From assembly GCA_017936765.1 (NCBI GenBank), contig JAGBEX010000014.1, positions 536,788 to 600,787 of the forward strand: 64,000 nucleotides of DNA, given 5' to 3'. The notes under the pieces were generated by a model, which worked only from the letters and a program-made list of their open reading frames with translations, was not told the origin of the DNA and did not search any database. The translations under genes and the position numbers were made by a program. Source of the DNA: Clostridia bacterium (GTDB taxonomy: Bacteria; Bacillota; Clostridia; Christensenellales; Aristaeellaceae). Shown piece after piece: positions 1-8,449 of the stretch (positions are counted from its first letter, which is position 1; every line of letters begins with the position of its first letter).

Positions 1-2
1 GC

Positions 3-143
3 GAGCAGGGCGGCCACAAAAATTCCATCACCACATTGGGCTATATCCATCCGACAGAGATAACCCAGCAACGCCACCATGAACAGAACAATATGATTTC
101 CAAGCAAATTGCAGTTGCCGCATTCAAACAAACAGAGCTGTAA
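3..143 (+). CDS. C-terminal fragment of a tyrosine recombinase (integrase), cut by the window edge
   Basis: The reading frame enters from the window edge and ends at a TAA at 141-143. The visible 46 residues include ITTLGYIHPTEITQQRHH, which matches the end of the catalytic domain of phage-integrase-type tyrosine recombinases: a glycine-histidine-lysine stretch just upstream, then the tyrosine nucleophile followed by I-H. Enzymes of this family integrate and excise mobile elements. The gene converges on the polysaccharide operon, from which it is separated by terminators. I cannot tell whether the gene is complete upstream. The family call rests only on the short C-terminal motif. Confidence 0.6.
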   Translation, partial: EQGGHKNSITTLGYIHPTEITQQRHHEQNNMISKQIAVAAFKQTEL

Positions 144-158
144 CAGGCTCTGTTTTTA
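129..158 (+). terminator. Intrinsic terminator of the integrase gene
   Basis: The eight-base arms AACAGAGC (131-138) and GCTCTGTT (147-154) form a stem followed by a T run. The stem overlaps the recombinase stop codon. Confidence 0.7.
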
Positions 159-162
159 TATA

Positions 163-202
163 ACAAAAGCTAATCACCGTCAAACGGGTGGTTAGCTTTT
201 GT
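163..202. terminator. Long bidirectional terminator-like hairpin
   Basis: The 16-base arms at 163-178 and 187-202 pair with one mismatch around a short loop. A-rich and T-rich ends make it usable in both directions. It isolates the integrase from the convergent polysaccharide operon. Confidence 0.65.
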
Positions 203-293
203 GCATCAGCTTCTATGCATATTCTAAAATATGCAAAAATACGTTAATCTCTATATATAGCCCGTTTCGCCTTCACTTTCACCGCAGAAAAGC

Positions 294-320
294 ATAAAAA
301 ATGGCGTCTTTTCACGCCGT
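294..320 (-). terminator. Intrinsic terminator at the end of cluster A
   Basis: Read on the minus strand, GGCGT, a short A-rich loop and ACGCC are followed by six T. The stop codon of the truncated epimerase lies in the first arm, so the gene now ends directly in the terminator. Confidence 0.65.
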
Positions 321-995
321 CTGTTTTTCGGACCAATCACAAGATTGAAATATATTATCGGGACGTCCTGCGGGGCCGTAGACCGTAAAGAAACGAAGGC
401 CAGTGGACGGGATGTTGTAGAGCTTGGAATAAGCGTGAGCCATCAGTTCGTTGGACTTTTTGGTAGCGGCATAGAGAGATACCGGGTTATCCACCTTATC
501 ATCCGTGCTGTAGGGTACCTTCTTGTTCGTACCGTAGACAGAGGAAGAACTTGCATACACCAGATGTTCCACCGGATGGTCACTATTCATGGTTGCACGG
601 CAGGCTTCCAGGATGTTATAGAAACCGATGATGTTCGCTTCGATGTACACGTCAGGATTGGTGATGGAATAACGAACACCTGCCTGTGCGGCAAGGTTCA
701 CTACCACATCGAAGTGGTAAGTATGGAACAGATCATCGATGGTCGGACGATCTGCGATGTTGCCTTTTACAAAGATCCACCTGGAATCCGGGCAGTTCGC
801 TGCCAGCTTATCGATCTCGGCAAGGCGGTATTCCTTGATGGACACATCGTAGTAGTCATTGACATTGTCCAGACCCACGATGGTCACAGGGGTTACGGTT
901 TTCAGTAGTTCCATCACCAGATTGGAGCCGATGAACCCGGCCGCACCGGTGACGAGAATGGTTTTATTGGTCAGATTTATGTTGGGAGTCAGCAT
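312..995 (-). pseudogene. Truncated UDP-glucuronate 4-epimerase (cluster A copy)
   Basis: This is the N-terminal two thirds of an extended short-chain dehydrogenase/reductase. The NAD-binding GAAGFIGSNL motif is near the start and the catalytic SLYAATKKSNE (YxxxK) lies near residue 180. It is highly similar to the intact 351-residue copy at 24417-25472 up to PAGRPD (about residue 214). It then continues with 13 unrelated residues and stops inside a terminator. The lost part carries the substrate-binding C-terminal region, so activity is unlikely. It is the last gene of the kinase-nucleotidyltransferase-epimerase cassette of cluster A. The start has a good AAGGAG site upstream. A deletion that joined the gene to the terminator explains the structure. 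Confidence 0.85.
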
Positions 996-1007
996 TGTTT
1001 CTTCTCC

Positions 1008-1745
1008 TTATTTCGTGATGCCTTTATATTCGGCCTTCACCTTTTCATAGCTTTCCAGATTGCCGATGTCATAGCGTTTTCCGGGCATTTCCATAGCGTG
1101 TACTGCTGTTTGTGTACAGAGCCAAGCAATATAACTACCGGGGGCATCCGTGCCACAACCACTGTCTATGCCTTTCTGGACGAGTTTAGCATCAGCCTTT
1201 GTATAGTAGTAGAACGGCGGGCAGCACCAGTGAGACTTGGGCTGGGCGGGCTTTTCGATCATATCGAGAATCTTGTCATTCTCATCAATGGTAACCACAC
1301 CGCACTTGGTCAGCTTCTGCTCATTTGCTTCATAGTATCGCATGATGCAGGAGGTATTCTTTTCTTTAGCGTATGTCATGAACTTTATCAGACTGAAATC
1401 GAGGACGTTGTCCCCGGCAATCACCAGCATATCGTCATCGAGACCGAGCTGGTCAATGGCAAACTGGATATCCTTGACTGCGCCAAGTCTTGTTTCGTTT
1501 GTATCGGTTCCATCGTCCACGACTGTGATCTTCTGAGATTTTGTTGCCGCCCACTTGTCAAAGTGATGGGCATACTTATGGTTGGAGATTACCACATACT
1601 CATCCACCAGACCGGCTCCATCAATATCATCCACCAGCCAGTCCAGGATGGTCTTGTCCCCTACTGCAAGAAGAGGTTTGGGGTAATTTTCAGTTAACGG
1701 ATACAGTCTTGTGGCATAACCTGCCGCTAAAATCAAACATTTCAT
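1008..1745 (-). CDS. Sugar-1-phosphate nucleotidyltransferase (cluster A copy)
   Basis: This 245-residue protein belongs to the RfbA/GlmU-like nucleotidyltransferases. The N-terminal LILAAGYATRLYPLT is the G-x-G-T/A-R-type nucleotide-binding loop, followed by the PKPLL lysine and an AGDN acidic site near residue 115. It should transfer a nucleotide onto a sugar 1-phosphate. It lies 12 bases after the GHMP kinase and just before the epimerase, so the likely substrate is the kinase product, perhaps a uronate 1-phosphate giving UDP-uronate. A second copy of the same length is at 25488-26225. The substrate is inferred from neighbours. The nucleotide used cannot be read from the sequence. Confidence 0.85.
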   Translation of the reverse strand: MKCLILAAGYATRLYPLTENYPKPLLAVGDKTILDWLVDDIDGAGLVDEYVVISNHKYAHHFDKWAATKSQKITVVDDGTDTNETRLGAVKDIQFAIDQLGLDDDMLVIAGDNVLDFSLIKFMTYAKEKNTSCIMRYYEANEQKLTKCGVVTIDENDKILDMIEKPAQPKSHWCCPPFYYYTKADAKLVQKGIDSGCGTDAPGSYIAWLCTQTAVHAMEMPGKRYDIGNLESYEKVKAEYKGITK

Positions 1746-1757
1746 CTTTATTCTCCT

Positions 1758-2933
1758 TTACTGAAGATCTACACCGTCAGCACTGTTGCAGATATGTACA
1801 GAATATTTTCCTTCAAGGTTCGGGAAAGCTTTAAGGTATTCTTTTGTTACCTTTTCGGTGATACTTTCTTCATATGCGGGGTCAATCAGCGCCATACAGC
1901 AGCCCTTGAAGCCTGCACCACTAAATCTTCCACCGTAGATACCGTCGGTCTGCGTCATGATCTCATACAGCGTCTTCAGCTCGGGCGACCCGGTCTCCCA
2001 ATTGTAGATAGAGGATTTACCGCTCTCAAAGGAAAGTCTGCCGTACTCCTCAATATCACCTTTACGCCACGCTTCTGCACCACGCTGAACTCTATCAAAC
2101 TCGGTGTACCAGTGCTCAGCTCGTCTTCTCCACGTTTCCGGAAGTCTGTTCTTGTACTCCTCGTACACCTCAACCGGCACATCACGAAGATTTGTCTCGT
2201 TGAACTTACCATAGGGCATACCACTCAACGCCTTCAGCGCATAAGCAGCAGAACGGCATTCGTCCACACGCATATTGAACGCGGAGCCTGCCAGAGTTCG
2301 CTCAATACCGCTGAAGAAGATGGCAATCTTATAGGGCTTCATGTGCGCAGCCTGGGGGATCAGCTCATAGCTGTCATCCTTGGTATCCAAATACAGCAGA
2401 TGATTCTTCTTGCTATACACCTCGCAGCTCTGGTCAAGTTTACCACAACTCACACCGACGTAGTTATTCTCCGCGTCAAGCGCCGTCATGATCATCTCAT
2501 GTTCACTGAGTTTTATGTCATTCGCTTTACACAGAGCTGATAGAAATGTGATGATAACAGAGGCAGAAGATGACAGACCGCCAATGGGCAAGCTGCCTTC
2601 GATCACACCGCAGACGCCTTTAGTTAAAGCATATCTCTTCCCCAGCGCCCAGGTTGCGCCGCGCAGATAGTCCGCCCAGTCATGTTCGGGCTTGTCCGGC
2701 ACAGCGTTGATATGCCACTGTGCGCGGGTCGGGAAGTTCAGAGAACGAACCTCGACAATGCCGGAGCGTTTTGGGCGATACGCCATGTGGATTCCCTGAT
2801 CGACAGCTGAGCCGGTAATCTTGCCCAACTGATGATCGGAATGCGCGCCGATTGGACAAATCCGATAGGGGCAGAATGCGATGCCTTCGGGATCTCTGTT
2901 ATAGATTGATTGGAATTCGGTTATGCAGGTCAT
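1758..2933 (-). CDS. GHMP-family sugar kinase, galactokinase/galacturonokinase-like (cluster A copy)
   Basis: This 391-residue protein shows the three GHMP kinase motifs: CPYRICPIGAHSDHQ (about residues 21-36), PIGGLSSSAS (about 115) and GRFSGAGFKGCCMA (about 340). Classical galactokinases read P-G-R-x-N-L-I-G-E-H-T-D-Y at the first site. The PYRICPxGAHxDHQ form here recalls plant galacturonokinase, which suggests a uronate substrate. It should phosphorylate the free sugar at C1 and pass it to the nucleotidyltransferase encoded 12 bases downstream. GAGGAG lies about 11 bases before the ATG. A second, equally intact copy is at 26340-27512. Substrate specificity is inference. Confidence 0.85.
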   Translation of the reverse strand: MTCITEFQSIYNRDPEGIAFCPYRICPIGAHSDHQLGKITGSAVDQGIHMAYRPKRSGIVEVRSLNFPTRAQWHINAVPDKPEHDWADYLRGATWALGKRYALTKGVCGVIEGSLPIGGLSSSASVIITFLSALCKANDIKLSEHEMIMTALDAENNYVGVSCGKLDQSCEVYSKKNHLLYLDTKDDSYELIPQAAHMKPYKIAIFFSGIERTLAGSAFNMRVDECRSAAYALKALSGMPYGKFNETNLRDVPVEVYEEYKNRLPETWRRRAEHWYTEFDRVQRGAEAWRKGDIEEYGRLSFESGKSSIYNWETGSPELKTLYEIMTQTDGIYGGRFSGAGFKGCCMALIDPAYEESITEKVTKEYLKAFPNLEGKYSVHICNSADGVDLQ

Positions 2934-3156
2934 AATATGATGTACTCCTCTGTTGGGTTAGTATTCTCGGTTATATAATATATAGGGTTGATGTGTTTAC
3001 CGCTGCCATTTCCGCAATATAAATTCGATGTTTTTTGCCATTTACGCAATCCCTGCCAGAATCCCTGCCATTTTCTATGCCATCTTTCGCATACATTTAT
3101 CCCGGCGTATTAGTGACATTATTGGTGACACTATATGTAACTCAGCGATGTTCCAT

Positions 3157-3402
3157 CTACTCGCATCTGATATAGACAGACTTGCGAGGATCGCCTGTTA
3201 TTTGTTCGACTTCCCACATGTCAAAGATTGCTCTTTCGCTGAACTCCCACATGGCACACTCTGGGTCTTCCAGCATTGCATGGGTTTGTGAAGTTAAGAA
3301 CATTCTTGCGGCTTCCAGCGGTTCCATATCATATTTGTCTATGATACGCTGCACAATGCACCTGTTGTAATGATCCAGAATGACCGGGTCTGTTCTTGTC
3401 AT
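3157..3402 (-). CDS. Small conserved-looking hypothetical protein
   Basis: This is an 81-residue acidic soluble protein with no signal peptide and no family I can name. It contains one cysteine near the C-terminus and a helix-rich middle with many Met, Glu and Trp residues. A GGAG site lies eight bases before the ATG. The leader, starting about 34 bases upstream, carries one of two copies of a structured RNA-like element (3436-3516), the main reason to think the gene is expressed. It sits in a partly decayed stretch of the polysaccharide locus. Function unknown. Confidence 0.5.
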   Translation of the reverse strand: MTRTDPVILDHYNRCIVQRIIDKYDMEPLEAARMFLTSQTHAMLEDPECAMWEFSERAIFDMWEVEQITGDPRKSVYIRCE

Positions 3403-3435
3403 GTGTTTACTCCGTGATTGAGGTTCTTGTTATAA

Positions 3436-3516
3436 CAGCACCTCCGGAGTTGAACCGGAGATGAAAGTACCGCTTGTGCTGATGTGGGGAAGACAACTTT
3501 TGGGCTGGCCTTCCCC
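3436..3516 (-). ncRNA. Structured RNA-like element, copy 1
   Basis: On the minus strand the element starts with a hairpin whose arms are GGGGAAG and CTTCCCC. Next comes the conserved segment beginning ACATCAGCAC, then a T-loop-like hairpin (TCCGG, TTCAACT, CCGGA), and finally GTGCTG, which pairs with the earlier CAGCAC. It lies 34 bases upstream of the start of the 81-residue ORF. A second copy at 4619-4693 keeps all helices with base changes in the stems. It is not a tRNA, because there is no room for D and anticodon arms. Confidence 0.6.
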
Positions 3517-3644
3517 ATTAGTTATTCCAACTTACTGATACTTCTTCACACAAGCCTTCACAATCGCATCCATGGCATCCAACTTCTGAAGCATGTCCTT
3601 AGCAAGTGCGATCTGGTTCTGTCAATCAAGTATTGATGAACTGA

Positions 3645-4565
3645 TTACTCCCGTAACGACGCCGGATAAACGCCTGTTTCGTGTAGCTTCTTCAAGCTCT
3701 CCTGCACCTTTGACTTGTCCTCCTGATAGGTTACGCCAAACCACTGTGAATCAGTGGATAGCACATTCACGTTCAGACTGCCGCTGCGCATCATATCGTC
3801 CACCATCGTCGGAAGCAAACACTCAGCTTTCAGTTCATCCGTCGCCAATCCATGTAGGAAAGCTTCAAAATACTCCTGAGCTACATCGAAAATCCACGGT
3901 GTAAAACCCCAGAAGTTCATGGAAACCAATGCATCCGGGTCAAGCTGTTCGGCAGACTGAACGTCCCAGATCGTACCATTTTGCAGAGGTTTGATCTGAT
4001 AAGTCTCTTTTACTTTTACAAGCGTACCGTTTTCAACCTAGCATACGCCGCGTGTTACCGTACCGTTTTCCGATACTGTATTTTTCAAACGATACCCCAT
4101 CATGCACGCTTTGCCAGTAGTCGGCATCTCAGTGATCGCTTTATACATCGTCTTAAAGGAATCCACACCATAGTAATCGTCGGCATTGAGAATCGCAAAC
4201 GGCGTATTCACCACACCCTTTGCTGCCAGCAACGCATGTACCGTACCGAAGGGCTTGGTTCTCTCATTCGGAACAGTGTAAAACGATGGGAGAGAATCAT
4301 AGGTTTGGAAGGTATAGACTACGTCTGCTTTCTTTGCAATGTGATCTCCGCACAGCTTACGAAGAGTCGCTTCCATCTCTGGCTTGATGATAAATACGAT
4401 CTTATTGAATCCAGCTTTCAGAGCGTCATGAATGGAATACTCCATCAGAATCTCGCCAGAGGGACCAATGCCATCAATCTGTTTGTTTCCCCCATAACGA
4501 CTTCCCATGCCTGCAGCCATGATGACCAGTGAAGCATTAGGGGTAGTATGCTTATCGTTTGACAT
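3645..4565 (-). pseudogene. Sugar nucleotidyltransferase interrupted by an in-frame UAG
   Basis: The gene starts at 4565 behind an AAAGGAGG site and encodes a nucleotidyltransferase: IMAAGMGSRYGG near the N-terminus, then LNADDYYG near residue 140. At 4038-4040 the frame meets TAG (codon 176). The same frame stays open for another 130 codons that read as the rest of the family: NGTLVKVKETYQIKP, then MNFWGFTPWIF, ending at a TAA at 3645. No frameshift is needed, so a single substitution could restore a protein of about 306 residues. TAG is a normal stop elsewhere in the window (for example at 9999), so recoding is unlikely. The N-terminal part alone might still be made. Confidence 0.8.
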
Positions 4566-4618
4566 TGTGAAACCTCCTTTGTGAGAGTAATGAATTATGT
4601 TATAAGCAGATCTGTTGT

Positions 4619-4693
4619 CAGCACCTCCAGAGTTGAACCGGTAGTTATGAAAGTACCGCTTGTGCTGATGTGGGAAGGTTTTCAGACCTTCCC
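4619..4693 (-). ncRNA. Structured RNA-like element, copy 2
   Basis: It has the same architecture as the copy at 3436-3516: a GGGAAGG/CCTTCCC hairpin with a shorter loop, a 31-base identical core, a hairpin with the same TTCAACT loop, and a CAGCAC/GTGCTG closing helix. The T-loop stem reads CCGG/CTGG here, so one pair changed to a G-U wobble while pairing was kept. It lies about 53 bases upstream of the start of the interrupted nucleotidyltransferase gene. The rest of the gap 4566-4813 shows nothing else I can identify. Confidence 0.6.
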
Positions 4694-4813
4694 GGTGTTT
4701 AGGTGATTCGTTCATCAAACCACTTGGGGCTTGCTGCCGTTAATGTTGCCCAACTAATTCGGTTTGTTGATAGTACCCGATATCTGCTCACAGCATTCGT
4801 TTTGATGGGACTA

Positions 4814-5677
4814 TCACTTCTGATTGGGAAGTGCAATCCAGCTTCCCATTGTTTCATCCCACTCCTTGGGTTCAAACGGAACCATACCCGCAAAATGAGA
4901 AAAAGTTAATTCACCAAAGTACACTCGCCCATCGACCTCGTAAAAATCCACACGCAGTTGCGGTATATTTTTTGATAATTTTTCAGCAAGATACTTCATC
5001 TCTTCGAAAGTCTCTGGTTTTTCTGGACAAATCTTTGCGTTTGGATGACCTTGCCGCAATTTAAGATGCTTGAAATCCATATCAAAAAAATCAAACTTGA
5101 CTTCCTCACCTTTTTTCTGGCGCTCAGAAGCAACAAATAATGCTTTTGCCACTCCATTAAAGCAAAAGAACTTATAGTCGCGCAATTCTGATGTTTTTGA
5201 ATCTTCCATATACTGTTCAGCAATTATACAAGGATTAACATTTTTGTATGGCCATTCACGAGCATACCAATACCCATTATGTGATTTACTCTTATTCAAT
5301 TTCTCTATTGTAGCCGCCCTGTCTAACATTTGCTTATTCTTGCAAATTATTACACTACCCGAGTCATGATTCCACTTTAAAACAAATTTATCGGGTAATG
5401 AATCAAAATCAATATCTTCAGCAGTATTCCAAACACCCAAAGTCGGAATAATATATTGCCCTCCAATTATATCTGTAACATACTGTTTTACCAGATATTT
5501 GTCCACCATAGTAGTGTAAATGTCCTGGCGATCGTTCAATTTCAACCACTGTAACTTTTCATTATATGTTTTGGGATTAGAGAAATTGATGAACTTTTTG
5601 AAATGCTTAAAGTACATAAGTTGAAGATATACCTTATCTGGCACATACCTTGTGATTTTTTGCATGATTGTGTTCAT
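4814..5677 (-). CDS. TupA-like ATP-grasp ligase
   Basis: This protein of about 287 residues resembles the ATP-grasp family of TupA, the teichuronopeptide biosynthesis protein. Visible landmarks are FSNPKTYNEKLQWLK near residue 30, VDKYLVKQYV, PDKFVLKWNHDSGSVIICKN (the ATP-grasp lysine and flexible loop), LRDYKFFCFNG, and the late RVDFYEVDGRVYFGELTF with the metal-binding acidic residues. Such enzymes join a carboxylate to an amine using ATP. In a polysaccharide locus this would mean amide-linked decoration of a uronic acid or peptide. The start at 5677 is chosen for the AAAGGAG site eight bases upstream. It follows the flippase gene by 17 bases. Confidence 0.8.
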   Translation of the reverse strand: MNTIMQKITRYVPDKVYLQLMYFKHFKKFINFSNPKTYNEKLQWLKLNDRQDIYTTMVDKYLVKQYVTDIIGGQYIIPTLGVWNTAEDIDFDSLPDKFVLKWNHDSGSVIICKNKQMLDRAATIEKLNKSKSHNGYWYAREWPYKNVNPCIIAEQYMEDSKTSELRDYKFFCFNGVAKALFVASERQKKGEEVKFDFFDMDFKHLKLRQGHPNAKICPEKPETFEEMKYLAEKLSKNIPQLRVDFYEVDGRVYFGELTFSHFAGMVPFEPKEWDETMGSWIALPNQK

Positions 5678-5694
5678 GTGATTAACTCCTTTCG

Positions 5695-7194
5695 TCACCG
5701 AATTCTATTTATTCCAAATGAACATAAACATCTTTTTACCAACATCCTATCAAACAATAGCACGTCAATAAAAACCATAATAACTGAAACCAATAGTACC
5801 TTAAAAGAAGATAAAATCCATTCAAAAAAGTTTGATGCAGAAATCGTTGTAGTAGCCGTCACCCAAACCCAGAATAGAATTATCGCCACAGTACGAGCAA
5901 ATCTGAATAGTGTTTTTCTACTATTACAACACAGAATATGTTTATGCGTATATATTATTGTATCAATGCATCTCCACAGCAAGGCTGCGCACAGACCAAT
6001 CAATACGCCAATCATTCCCCATAGGGCAGTGAACAACAAACCAAGGACAATACAGATCGTGCCTTCCACTATGGCCCTCCATTTGGTCTCCTTAAAATGC
6101 CCAGCAACATTGATTAACGAATTGCTTGGGATCTTTAATACATATATGGCCGACGTCATCGAAAACAACCATGCAAAGGCTGGATACAGATAATCAATAT
6201 CTGCATTCTGGGTATAGAGGGAAACAAATGGCAAGATCATCATGGTGGCTACAGAGTAAACAACGGACACCAGTACGTGGAACAACAGATCAACAAGATC
6301 GAACTTTTCTGCCAGCTGTTTTTCCCCGCCTAGCGCATACTCCCTGCCTAAAAAAGGCGTAATAGCCGTACTGATATTCGAGCATATGGACTGTAGCCCC
6401 GAAAACACAATATTGTACACCGAATATATGCTTGCAGCACCCAGGCCTACAACACCGGTCAGAATAACCGATTGACTTCCATTGATAGCAAGGCCGGAAA
6501 TCTGGTGGACTAAAGCATCGCCCCTCTTGGCAACTGCGTTATGATCAGGTGCAACTTGTTTATAATCCGCATAGATGGGGTATTGCCTGTTTACATACCA
6601 ATGCAGAAGCAAAGCCCGGAGCACATAGACAAACGAAATGGAGAACTGTACAACGACAATGCTTGTGTCCAATTGGAGCATAACTAGTGCCAACACAAGG
6701 CTTCCCAGCAAACTGACCGCTTGAATGACCGAGCAGATATATACCTTGCGATGGGCATACAGCAAAGCTCTGCATCTTCCAACGACAAAAAACTCCGAAG
6801 CACCTGACATACTCATAACTATCAGCAGAAGCGTTATGGTAATGTGATCGATGTCAGAGCTAATCGTAAACGGATAGATTATTGCTGTTGCCAAAGTAAT
6901 GCCGCAGAAGATCAATCCGTATTTATTAAACATGTTGCCGGCTGCATGCAACATGCCTTTTACAACCTCATACTCCTTCTTGGCAACAGGTGCATACAAA
7001 GCCTGAACAACGGCTGTGGCAATCCCTGCTCCAACAAGGCTAATATAAGATATAATGCTCTTCGTGGTCGATACCAGCCCATTGATCTCTGAACCATACT
7101 TCATGATAATCAGAGAAGGCAATATCAAGTTCGATAATATGTTCATTGCTTGCGGCAATATACTCGCAATGATATTTTTTAATAGATTCTTCAT
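5695..7194 (-). CDS. Wzx-like polysaccharide flippase
   Basis: This is a 499-residue, very hydrophobic integral membrane protein with about 12-14 predicted helices. The start KNIIASILPQAMNILSNL resembles the MATE/PST flippase group. It should flip undecaprenyl-linked repeat units across the cytoplasmic membrane for assembly outside. Its place between a glycosyltransferase and the ligase, together with the Wzy-like protein at 8534-9967, indicates a Wzx/Wzy-dependent pathway. The DNA is AT-rich compared with clusters to the right, as for all genes from about 4.8 to 13 kb. Confidence 0.85.
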   Translation of the reverse strand: MKNLLKNIIASILPQAMNILSNLILPSLIIMKYGSEINGLVSTTKSIISYISLVGAGIATAVVQALYAPVAKKEYEVVKGMLHAAGNMFNKYGLIFCGITLATAIIYPFTISSDIDHITITLLLIVMSMSGASEFFVVGRCRALLYAHRKVYICSVIQAVSLLGSLVLALVMLQLDTSIVVVQFSISFVYVLRALLLHWYVNRQYPIYADYKQVAPDHNAVAKRGDALVHQISGLAINGSQSVILTGVVGLGAASIYSVYNIVFSGLQSICSNISTAITPFLGREYALGGEKQLAEKFDLVDLLFHVLVSVVYSVATMMILPFVSLYTQNADIDYLYPAFAWLFSMTSAIYVLKIPSNSLINVAGHFKETKWRAIVEGTICIVLGLLFTALWGMIGVLIGLCAALLWRCIDTIIYTHKHILCCNSRKTLFRFARTVAIILFWVWVTATTTISASNFFEWILSSFKVLLVSVIMVFIDVLLFDRMLVKRCLCSFGINRIR

Positions 7195-7221
7195 GCTAAA
7201 TCGAACCTTCGCTCCTTATCG

Positions 7222-8346
7222 TCACCTTATTGGGGTGTTATACAACTCCTCATATTTTTGAGAAATGGTTTGCATACTATACTCCTGCAACCGTATCACC
7301 GAGAGTTGTTTCCGCTGGCCTTTCCTATTCTTAATTTGTCCTATAATGTAATCAGCCCATATCTGAGGTTCGTCTTTCAGGGACAAATAATGCAACAGGT
7401 TCAAATCCACTTCTTTCTGGACAGCCTCAGAAACAAAGCATTCAACACCCATTGCCTGTGCTTCCAAAAGAACAATGCCAAAGCCCTCAAAGCGCGAAGG
7501 AAAAATCATATAATCTGCCTTGGCATAATAGTCCGGAATATTGACAGAATTGCCCGGTATTAATTCACAACAGTCAAGAAGATCATTTTCACTAATCATA
7601 ATACTCAGCTTGTTTTCATCTTCGCCAAAGCCAATCAGCCATAATTTCGTTTCTGGAAAAACATTGTGAATGCACTTAAAAACCTTAATGATGAATTCTT
7701 GATTCTTCTGATATGTATATCTTCCAACGTGGATAAATTGGATTTCTTCATGGACACACTTATTTTCAATATTATAAGTCTCTAAATCTATAGCATTGTA
7801 AATAACCTGTGCATCAACATCCCCAAAATAATCGCTACAGGCCTCCCGAGAACAGCCAACATATTTATTTGCTACAAAGCGGATCATTTTTTGATTGATC
7901 TTTTGTAGGCACTTCTTTATGATACCAGCTTTTCGAGGTGATTTTGTGTTATGTGCATGTGCAATTCTCAAAGGGACACCTGCCAATCTGGCAGCAAGAA
8001 GACATAAGGCTTCCTCATCATTGTTGTGTGCGTGAACGACATCGTATTTTTCCTTTTTACACAACTTGTAGATTCCCCAAAACATCGTAAAAGGGCGTTT
8101 GATGATTTCAATCAGATCCCGCTTCCCGTCAACCGAATAGGCATCAATTCGATGCAACCTTCCATATTGCAGGAAACGAACTTCCTGCTCACATTCTTTT
8201 CTGAATACAACACAATCAAAATCAAACTTATCTTTGTTTGGTTCTGTTATCGCGAAAATTACCGAACTAACACCACCATGGCCTAAACCACCACAGGAAA
8301 TATGTAATATCTTTTTTTTCATCTGAGAGTGTGAGGCTATTAACAT
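7222..8346 (-). CDS. Glycosyltransferase, GT4 family
   Basis: This GT-B fold protein of about 374 residues has an N-terminal acceptor domain ending in VVHAHNNDEEALCLL and a C-terminal donor domain with FIHVGRYTYQKNQ and SRFEGFGIVLLEAQAMG. In the latter, the E-x(7)-E pair of GT4 enzymes binds the nucleotide sugar. It adds one sugar of the repeat unit at the cytoplasmic face. Start choice is weak: ATG at 8346, a TTG at 8352, and an internal ATG at 8322 are all possible, and only the first two have a G-rich stretch upstream. A 15-bp hairpin lies upstream at 8450-8508. Confidence 0.85.
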   Translation of the reverse strand: MLIASHSQMKKKILHISCGGLGHGGVSSVIFAITEPNKDKFDFDCVVFRKECEQEVRFLQYGRLHRIDAYSVDGKRDLIEIIKRPFTMFWGIYKLCKKEKYDVVHAHNNDEEALCLLAARLAGVPLRIAHAHNTKSPRKAGIIKKCLQKINQKMIRFVANKYVGCSREACSDYFGDVDAQVIYNAIDLETYNIENKCVHEEIQFIHVGRYTYQKNQEFIIKVFKCIHNVFPETKLWLIGFGEDENKLSIMISENDLLDCCELIPGNSVNIPDYYAKADYMIFPSRFEGFGIVLLEAQAMGVECFVSEAVQKEVDLNLLHYLSLKDEPQIWADYIIGQIKNRKGQRKQLSVIRLQEYSMQTISQKYEELYNTPIR

Positions 8347-8449
8347 TTTCAATTATACCCCCACTTCCTCCTTCCTTAGTTACATCGTCAATCTGTTTCT
8401 AACAGTTCAACACTTTGTTTCTTTCTTCCTGCGCCTCATAGGACATTGG

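Noticed and set aside
3436..3516. tRNA gene, suggested by the T-loop-like hairpin and closing stem
   Set aside because: There is no space for D and anticodon arms and no CCA-type acceptor end. Only a tRNA-like substructure is present.
4038..4040. UAG read as an amino acid (stop-codon recoding)
   Set aside because: TAG ends the intact glycosyltransferase gene at 9999, and no suppressor tRNA or pyrrolysine gene is visible. A nonsense mutation is the simpler explanation.
4699..4893. Minus-strand frame overlapping the end of the ATP-grasp gene
   Set aside because: The ATP-grasp protein ends at the usual family position in its own frame. The overlapping frame has no start signal or similarity that I can recognise.
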